A stretch of DNA of 36,994 bases, taken from Paenibacillaceae bacterium. Its GTDB lineage: Bacteria > Bacillota > Clostridia > Lachnospirales > Lachnospiraceae. The translations under genes were made by a program, and so were the position numbers. The notes under the pieces were generated by a model, which was not told where the DNA came from, ran no database searches, and saw only the letters and a program-made list of their open reading frames with translations. The stretch spans positions 1 to 36,994 of the forward strand of contig SVDS01000039.1 in the NCBI GenBank assembly GCA_015057715.1, written 5' to 3'. Shown here in pieces: positions 31,840-36,994 of this stretch; positions within the stretch are counted from its first letter, which is position 1, and each line of letters starts with the position of its first letter.

Positions 31840-32832
31840 ATGAATGTTGCAGATATGCATTGTGATACCATAGCGGAGCTTTATTACAGAAGGCAGGCGG
31901 GAAAAGAAGGTTCTATATTAAAAAATGATTGCCATATTGATTTGGAGAGAATGAAAAAAGGGAATTACTGTCTGCAGAATTTTGCACTGTTTACAGAACT
32001 GACAAAGCACGAACGGCCGTTTGAATACTGCATGAAGCTGCTGGACTTATTTTATACCGAACTGGAACTGTATGGGGATTTAATTGGAATTGTCAGGACT
32101 TATGAAGATATTGAGAAAAACCGGAAGGAAGGGCGGATGTCTGCCATGCTTACCATTGAGGAGGGCGGTGTCTGTCAGGGGGAAACGGCATTTTTACGTA
32201 ATTTTTACCGCCTGGGAGTCCGTATGATGACGCTTACCTGGAATCACATCAATGAACTGGCTTATCCAAACCGGATCCGCATTGAGAAAGAGGAAGCATT
32301 TTTTGAACCGGAAACCGAACACGGACTTACTGAAACGGGTATTGTTTTTGTGGAGGAGATGGAGCGTCTGGGCATGATCATTGATGTTTCCCATTTATCC
32401 GATGCAGGTATTTATGATGTGTTCCGTCATACGAAAAAACCGTTTGTGGCAAGCCACTCCAATGCTAGAACCATCGCATCCAATCCGAGAAATTTAACCG
32501 ATGAGATGATAAAAATGCTTGCAGAGCGGGGCGGAGTTACAGGAATTAATTTTTGCGGTGATTTTCTTCATGACTGGAAGAAAGGGGAGAAGTCACTCAG
32601 CCGCATTCAGGATATGGTCTCACACATAAAGCATTTAAAGAAGATCGGAGGAATTGGCTGCATTGGTCTGGGATCGGATTTTGATGGCATCGGAGGAGAA
32701 CTGGAGATGAAATCTCCGGAAGATCTGCCGCTTTTAGAAGCATGCATGAAAAAAGAAGGCTTCTCCGATTCTGAAATTGAGGCTGTTTTTTACGGCAATG
32801 TACTTCGTGTGTATAAGGAAATTTTACAGTAA
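31840..32832 (+). CDS. membrane dipeptidase family (peptidase M19)
   Basis: 330 aa, without signal peptide or membrane segment. Zinc ligands and family motifs: 'ADMHCDTIAELY' (HxD), TIEEGG (bridging Glu), 'MIIDVSHLSDAGIYD' (His), 'FVASHSNART' (His) and 'IGLGSDFDGIGG' (Asp). The enzyme hydrolyses dipeptides, including those with D-residues, and would act in the cytosol here. AAAGGA is about 11 nt before the ATG. It is monocistronic by context, followed by the Pho-box region. Confidence 0.93.
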   Translation: MNVADMHCDTIAELYYRRQAGKEGSILKNDCHIDLERMKKGNYCLQNFALFTELTKHERPFEYCMKLLDLFYTELELYGDLIGIVRTYEDIEKNRKEGRMSAMLTIEEGGVCQGETAFLRNFYRLGVRMMTLTWNHINELAYPNRIRIEKEEAFFEPETEHGLTETGIVFVEEMERLGMIIDVSHLSDAGIYDVFRHTKKPFVASHSNARTIASNPRNLTDEMIKMLAERGGVTGINFCGDFLHDWKKGEKSLSRIQDMVSHIKHLKKIGGIGCIGLGSDFDGIGGELEMKSPEDLPLLEACMKKEGFSDSEIEAVFYGNVLRVYKEILQ

Positions 32833-32840
32833 GACAAAAT

Positions 32841-32901
32841 TTTACATAAATTTTACAATTGCATGCATAATACTTTACATAGATTTGATATGATACTTAC
32901 A
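32841..32901 (+). promoter_or_regulatory. Pho-box-like repeats and -10 box of the Na/Pi cotransporter operon
   Basis: TTTACA at 32841, 32852 and 32874 and CTTACA at 32896 all lie on the same 11-nt phase. TATGAT (32889-32894) is a -10 candidate with no good -35, as in PhoB/PhoP-activated promoters. The downstream genes (phosphate transporter, PhoB/PhoR-like) fit. Confidence 0.65.
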
Positions 32902-32935
32902 TAACATGACTTGTCATGAAATACAGGAGGATGAT

Positions 32936-34591
32936 ATGTCAATTACAGATGTACAAATGCTGTTTCAGTTTATCGGGGGGCTGGGAATGTTCCTTTACGG
33001 AATGGATGCCATGGCTGATGGACTACAGAAATCTGCAGGACATAAGATGCAGCAATTGCTTGGAGCATTAACAAGCAACCGGCTGATGGGTGTTTTGCTT
33101 GGAACGGGAATTACCGCTATCATTCAGAGCAGTTCTGCCACTACAGTAATGGTGGTTGGATTTGTCAACGCGGGTATCATTAATCTTCAGCAGGCAGTGG
33201 GCATCATTATGGGTGCAAACATTGGAACAACTGTTACCAGCTGGATCGTCTCCATGAGTGAATGGGGAGAAATGTTAAAGCCGGAATTTTTTGCCCCTGC
33301 ATTGGTGGGCGTTGGCGCTCTTTTTAATTTATTTGCAAAGAGTGAAAAGAAAAAACAAATCGGTCAGATTTTAGTTGGTTTTGGTGTTTTGTTTATTGGT
33401 CTTACTTTTATGTCTGTATCCATAACTCCTTACAAAGATGCTCCCATATTTGGACAGGCATTTTCAGTACTTGGCAGAAATCCCATCCTTGGAATTCTGG
33501 CCGGACTTGTGGTAACCGGCATTATACAAAGTTCTTCTGCTTCTGTGGGTATTTTACAGACACTTGCACTCAATGGAATTGTTAACTGGCAATCCGCCAT
33601 TTTTATTACATTGGGGCAGAATATCGGTACCTGTGTAACTGCATTGCTTTCCAGTCTGGGAGCAAATCGGACTGCCAAACGTGCCGCTGTAATGCATCTT
33701 CTTTTTAATGTGACAGGTGCCTTTATTTTTGGAATTATCATGTTTGTTTTATTTAAACTGAATCCGATACTAGCATCTTCTTCCATTACCAGCGTAGAGA
33801 TATCCATATTTCATACCATATTTAACGTAACCAATACCATTATATTATTTCCATTTGCCGGGCTACTGGTAAAAGCTTCCGGAATTTTTGTGCGGAGTAA
33901 GGAAACAGAAGAAGAGCCTGATCCGGAAAGCGAAATGAAACGTCATTTAGATGAGAGAATTCTGGAAACACCATCTTTTGCCATTGAAAATGTAAATCAG
34001 CAGGTGGTGAATATGGGATATGCTGCACTTGAAAACTTTGATGTGGCAGCAGATGCACTGCTGAGCAGTGACGTAACCGAAATAAAGCAGGTGGAGAAGC
34101 TGGAACAAAAAATTGATCATTATGAGAAATTACTGACAGATTATTTAATAAAAATCAATAATCAATCCTTAAATGAAGAACAGCATATGCTGGTTAAAAA
34201 CCTCTTCTATACAGTCAGTGATTTTGAACGTGTCAGCGATCACTGTGAAAACTTATCAGAGCTTGCAACGGAAAAAGCGAACCGTAAGATTATCTTTTCC
34301 CAGGAAGCAGAAAGCGAAATGAGAGAAATGCTGAACGCTGTCCGCTCTTCTCTGGAACATGCTGTGAAAGCAAGAGAAACTTCTGATATGTCAGAAGTAC
34401 GCGCCGTGGTTCAGAGTGAGGAAAATGTAGACAGCCTGGAGGAAGAATTAAGAGAGCGTCATATTGAACGTTTATCTGCCCAGACTTGCAAACCGGAAAA
34501 CGGAATTATCTTTTTGGATGCATTAAGTAACCTGGAGAGGATCTCTGACCATGCACATAACATTGCAGGTTACGTAAAGGAAGAAATATAA
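32936..34591 (+). CDS. Na/Pi cotransporter family protein with PhoU-like C-terminal domain
   Basis: 551 aa from the ATG behind AGGAGG; the frame opens at 32906 without a site. The membrane part (1-310) carries two inverted repeats with the QSSSA signature of NaPi-II transporters: 'TGITAIIQSSSATTVMVVGFV' shortened as IIQSSSATT, and IIQSSSASVGIL, each followed by GANIGTT or GQNIGTC. The C-terminal part (about 350-551) is helical with two PhoU-like repeats ('FYTVSDFERVSDHCENL' and 'LDALSNLERISDHAHNI'), which bind metal and sense phosphate status. It imports phosphate with sodium. The PhoB/PhoR-like genes follow after 39 nt. Confidence 0.94.
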   Translation: MSITDVQMLFQFIGGLGMFLYGMDAMADGLQKSAGHKMQQLLGALTSNRLMGVLLGTGITAIIQSSSATTVMVVGFVNAGIINLQQAVGIIMGANIGTTVTSWIVSMSEWGEMLKPEFFAPALVGVGALFNLFAKSEKKKQIGQILVGFGVLFIGLTFMSVSITPYKDAPIFGQAFSVLGRNPILGILAGLVVTGIIQSSSASVGILQTLALNGIVNWQSAIFITLGQNIGTCVTALLSSLGANRTAKRAAVMHLLFNVTGAFIFGIIMFVLFKLNPILASSSITSVEISIFHTIFNVTNTIILFPFAGLLVKASGIFVRSKETEEEPDPESEMKRHLDERILETPSFAIENVNQQVVNMGYAALENFDVAADALLSSDVTEIKQVEKLEQKIDHYEKLLTDYLIKINNQSLNEEQHMLVKNLFYTVSDFERVSDHCENLSELATEKANRKIIFSQEAESEMREMLNAVRSSLEHAVKARETSDMSEVRAVVQSEENVDSLEEELRERHIERLSAQTCKPENGIIFLDALSNLERISDHAHNIAGYVKEEI

Positions 34592-34630
34592 GAAACATAC
34601 TTAAACTTTTTTAGACAGAAAGGAGAATGT

Positions 34631-35320
34631 ATGGAACGAATCTATGTAGTTGAGGATGATGACAATATCAGGGACTTAATAAAAATTGCCTTGGAAGGCT
34701 TTGGCTATGAGGTGTCTGCACATGAACTGGCAGAGGAAGCCTTAAAGTGTATGGAAACGGACAAACCCGCACTGGCTGTCTTTGATCTTATGCTTCCTGG
34801 TATGGACGGATTGTCGGCGATACGCAAAATCCGGAAAAATGATTCATTAAAAGACATTCCCATTCTTGTCCTCACTGCGAAAGACCGGGAGTTTGACAAA
34901 GTGGCTGGTCTGGATGGCGGCGCAGATGACTATATGACAAAGCCTTTTGGTGTCATGGAGCTTGCGGCGCGCATCCGCAGTCTTTTGCGCCGGAGTACGA
35001 AAAATCAGGGATCTGAGGATGAACTGGATCAGTATTGTCTGAACTTAAACAAAAAGACCAGAGAAGTTTATTGTGACGGAGTAAAGGTTGAACTTACATT
35101 AAAAGAGTTTGAATTGCTGCAATATCTTATGGAAAATCACAATAAAGTAGTGACCAGAGACGAACTGCTTAATCACATCTGGGGATATGATTACGATGGA
35201 GAAACCCGGACTCTTGACATGCACATCCGTACGTTGCGGCAGAAGCTGGGAGAAAACGGCGGTTCCTGCATTAAGACGGTTCGGGGAGTGGGCTACCGCT
35301 TTATTAAAACCGAAGAATGA
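34631..35320 (+). CDS. PhoB-like OmpR-family response regulator
   Basis: 229 aa. The receiver has acidic pocket EDDD, phosphoacceptor Asp in 'LAVFDLMLPGMDG', Thr in LVLTAKD and Lys in MTKPFG. The winged-helix domain ends 'TRTLDMHIRTLRQKLGENGG' and 'TVRGVGYRF'. AAAGGAG precedes the ATG. Its position after a phosphate transporter with a Pho-box-like leader suggests that it is the phosphate regulator; sequence alone shows only the OmpR family. It overlaps the kinase gene by 4 nt. Confidence 0.93.
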   Translation: MERIYVVEDDDNIRDLIKIALEGFGYEVSAHELAEEALKCMETDKPALAVFDLMLPGMDGLSAIRKIRKNDSLKDIPILVLTAKDREFDKVAGLDGGADDYMTKPFGVMELAARIRSLLRRSTKNQGSEDELDQYCLNLNKKTREVYCDGVKVELTLKEFELLQYLMENHNKVVTRDELLNHIWGYDYDGETRTLDMHIRTLRQKLGENGGSCIKTVRGVGYRFIKTEE

Positions 35321-36765
35321 TGGAAAAGAACAGGCGGTATAAAATGACAGAGGGAGGCACTATGAAACAGGCGATCTTTTTAAAATTTATTCAGATTATT
35401 CTTGTAGTACTGGTGTTAAGCAGTTCTATCTTTTATATTGCCTCCAGCAGTGCCCTGCTTAAAAATTCCAGAAAAGACATGAAATATACATTAAAGGCTA
35501 TGGATGAGGTTCTTGATTACAACGGAGATTTAGAAAAGGAAATCGGAGACCTAAAGCCAACATTAAGTGAAAACCGTAGCCGTTTCACCGTCATTAGCCT
35601 TGATGGAACCGTAGCGGCCGATACTGGAGAAGTACCGGTCGCTTCTTTGGATAATCACGGAGACAGGGAAGAGGTGAAGGAAGCACTGGCGGGTGGGACA
35701 GGAACTGCCAGACGTTATTCAAAGACCCTTAAGGAGAGTATGCTTTATGTTGCCATACGCTCTTCCAAATCCGATTATATTCTGCGAATGGCAATTCCCT
35801 ATACCGGTATGAAAGAAAATTTAATACTTCTGCTCCCGGCGGTATGGCTTAGCTTTCTGGCTGCAATCATGTATTCCGCTTTTTCAGCAGACAGTTTCGC
35901 TGAGTCAATCACCCGGCCTCTTAAAGAAATTTCCCAGGAAATGTTAAAGGTAAACGGCGATTATACAGATCTTTCTTTTGAACGATATCAGTATCCGGAA
36001 ATTAATATCATTGCAGAAACCACCACCAGGATGTCAAAGAATGTAAAAGATTATCTGAATCAGATTGAACGGGAAAAGCAGATCCGCCAGGAATTTTTCA
36101 GCAATGCTTCTCATGAATTAAAAACTCCCATTACATCAGTACAGGGCTATGCAGAACTTTTGGAAAGCGGGATTATACAGGATGAAGCCCAAAAGTCAGA
36201 TTTTATAAAGCGCATTAAAAAAGAAGCGGGAAATATGAATAACCTGATTAATGATATTCTTATGATATCCCGTCTGGAGACAAAAGAGGCAGAGGTTTTA
36301 AAAAGCGATGTACGCCTTTCCATACTGGTGGAGGATATCATCGAATCCTTAGAACCCCTTGCAGCTTCCCACGAAGTTCTTCTTCATATGGACTGTAAGC
36401 CGGTCTGTATCCATGCCAACGGCCAGCAGATGAAGGAATTAATTGGCAATCTGGTCAGCAATGCGGTAAAATATAATAAACCAGGCGGAGAGGTATGGAT
36501 CACAGTTCGGGAGGAAGACCGCAATGTGATAATCCGGGTAAAAGATAATGGGATGGGGATTCCAAAAGAATCGTTAGGGCGTATATTTGAACGGTTCTAC
36601 CGGGTTGATAAGGGGAGAAGTAAAAAACAGGGCGGAACCGGTCTTGGCCTTTCCATTGTAAAGCATATTGTAAACTTTTATCATGGCACCATTACGGTGG
36701 AATCAACGATTGATGTTGGAACGGAATTTCTGGTTAAAATTCCGGTCCAGGGAAAAACACTATAA
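35317..36765 (+). CDS. PhoR-like membrane sensor histidine kinase
   Basis: 482 aa with an ATGA overlap start; ATG 35362, behind AGGGAGG, is a serious alternative (467 aa) that begins just before the first membrane segment (IILVVLVLSSSIFYIASS). The extracellular sensor covers about 50-165. The second membrane segment is 'LLLPAVWLSFLAAIMYSAF'. A HAMP-like linker follows (SITRPLKEISQEML). The H-box is 'FFSNASHELKTPITSVQGYA', the N-box 'LIGNLVSNAVKYNKPGG' and the G-boxes 'DNGMGIPKE' and 'GGTGLGLSIVKHIV'. The PhoR label comes from gene order and general architecture. No PAS domain was obvious, so the signal could differ. Confidence 0.92.
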   Translation: MMEKNRRYKMTEGGTMKQAIFLKFIQIILVVLVLSSSIFYIASSSALLKNSRKDMKYTLKAMDEVLDYNGDLEKEIGDLKPTLSENRSRFTVISLDGTVAADTGEVPVASLDNHGDREEVKEALAGGTGTARRYSKTLKESMLYVAIRSSKSDYILRMAIPYTGMKENLILLLPAVWLSFLAAIMYSAFSADSFAESITRPLKEISQEMLKVNGDYTDLSFERYQYPEINIIAETTTRMSKNVKDYLNQIEREKQIRQEFFSNASHELKTPITSVQGYAELLESGIIQDEAQKSDFIKRIKKEAGNMNNLINDILMISRLETKEAEVLKSDVRLSILVEDIIESLEPLAASHEVLLHMDCKPVCIHANGQQMKELIGNLVSNAVKYNKPGGEVWITVREEDRNVIIRVKDNGMGIPKESLGRIFERFYRVDKGRSKKQGGTGLGLSIVKHIVNFYHGTITVESTIDVGTEFLVKIPVQGKTL

Positions 36766-36797
36766 AAAAAGCCGTTTCAGGCAGGAGGTGTACGGGT

Positions 36798-36994
36798 ATG
36801 GGAAATTTTGTTTTAACCTGTTGTTCCACAGCAGACATGAAAAAGGAATTTTTTGAAAGCCGCAATATTCCATATGTCTGTTTTCATTACACAATAGATG
36901 GGGTAACTTATCCGGATGATTTGGGGGAGAGTATCCCGTTTGAAAAATTTTATGAGCGGATTGCCAAAGGGGCAGCACCTTATACCTCTCAGGT
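36798..36994 (+). CDS. DegV-family fatty-acid-binding protein, N-terminal part
   Basis: The gene runs off the right edge after about 65 codons. AGGAGG (36783-36788) stands 9 nt before the ATG. The visible part has the DegV pattern: CCSTADMKKEFF (usually DSTAD), 'NIPYVCFHYTIDGVTYPDD', 'FEKFYERIAKGAAPYTSQ'; the TSQ motif lines the fatty-acid head-group pocket. The family binds fatty acids, and in Gram-positives (FakB) feeds them to FakA kinase. It follows the kinase gene by 32 nt without a clear terminator, so it could be part of the same transcript. Confidence 0.85.
   Translation, partial: MGNFVLTCCSTADMKKEFFESRNIPYVCFHYTIDGVTYPDDLGESIPFEKFYERIAKGAAPYTSQ

Overview
The window reads as chromosome of a spore-forming, anaerobic, low-to-mid GC Clostridia of the Lachnospiraceae type (Lacrimispora-like by general impression). 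The grounds are AAGGAGG-type ribosome sites, a split mother-cell sigma factor gene sigK, YtaF, a FliB-type flagellin methylase, an ECF folate transporter under a THF riboswitch, and a [NiFe] hydrogenase with no Tat signal. No rRNA, tRNA or CRISPR array was seen.

The central observation concerns sigK, which is in pieces. A middle segment (6168-6469, from 'NEILMLLRANKK' to 'GISRSY') and a C-terminal segment (13474-13542, 'YVSRLEKKALERLRTEL...' to a stop) lie 7,006 bp apart. They join in frame if the DNA between two TA dinucleotides (6468-6469 and 13474-13475) is removed. The 7 kb insert carries a CE4 polysaccharide deacetylase, a membrane-anchored 14-repeat beta-propeller protein, a small 83-aa protein and three overlapping serine recombinase genes that end 24 nt before the right junction. 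The inner flanks of the two TA sites are imperfect inverted repeats (11 of 15), as expected for a serine-recombinase attP. The middle segment itself starts at AATGA (6168-6172), where a fourth serine recombinase gene (4499-6172) ends. AATGA is, as I recall, the core used by the Bacillus subtilis skin element. The N-terminal half of sigK is not in the window. sigK therefore appears to be cut by two separate, consecutive recombinase-borne elements.

Layout. 1-4225: end of an alpha-galactosidase gene, then a hydrogenase cluster (maturation protease with an apparent 1-nt frameshift, a cytochrome b5-like protein with a glycine-rich heptad repeat, small and large [NiFe] subunits). 4230-6172: a 55-aa protein and the skin-type recombinase. 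6168-13542: split sigK and the second element. 13546-14854: lepB and ytaF. 14860-18159: RAT/terminator-controlled PTS operon (antiterminator, EIIA, HPr-like, EIICB of GlcNAc/glucose type). 18182-20355: divergent nitroreductase and HxlR-fliB. 20450-21579: lrgAB. 21645-23004: PAP2 phosphatase, THF riboswitch and folT. 23073-24793: Mrp-type ATPase and a small alarmone synthetase.

24791-31798: a two-component system divergent from an SLH protein/MacAB-like efflux operon, with four half-sites at 11-nt phase between them. 31840-32832: M19 dipeptidase. 32841-36765: an 11-nt-phased Pho-box-like region, a Na/Pi cotransporter and a PhoB/PhoR-like pair. 36798-end: start of a DegV-family gene.

All calls come from reading the sequence; no database search was run. 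Family names rest on recognised motifs, and subgroup assignments are tentative.
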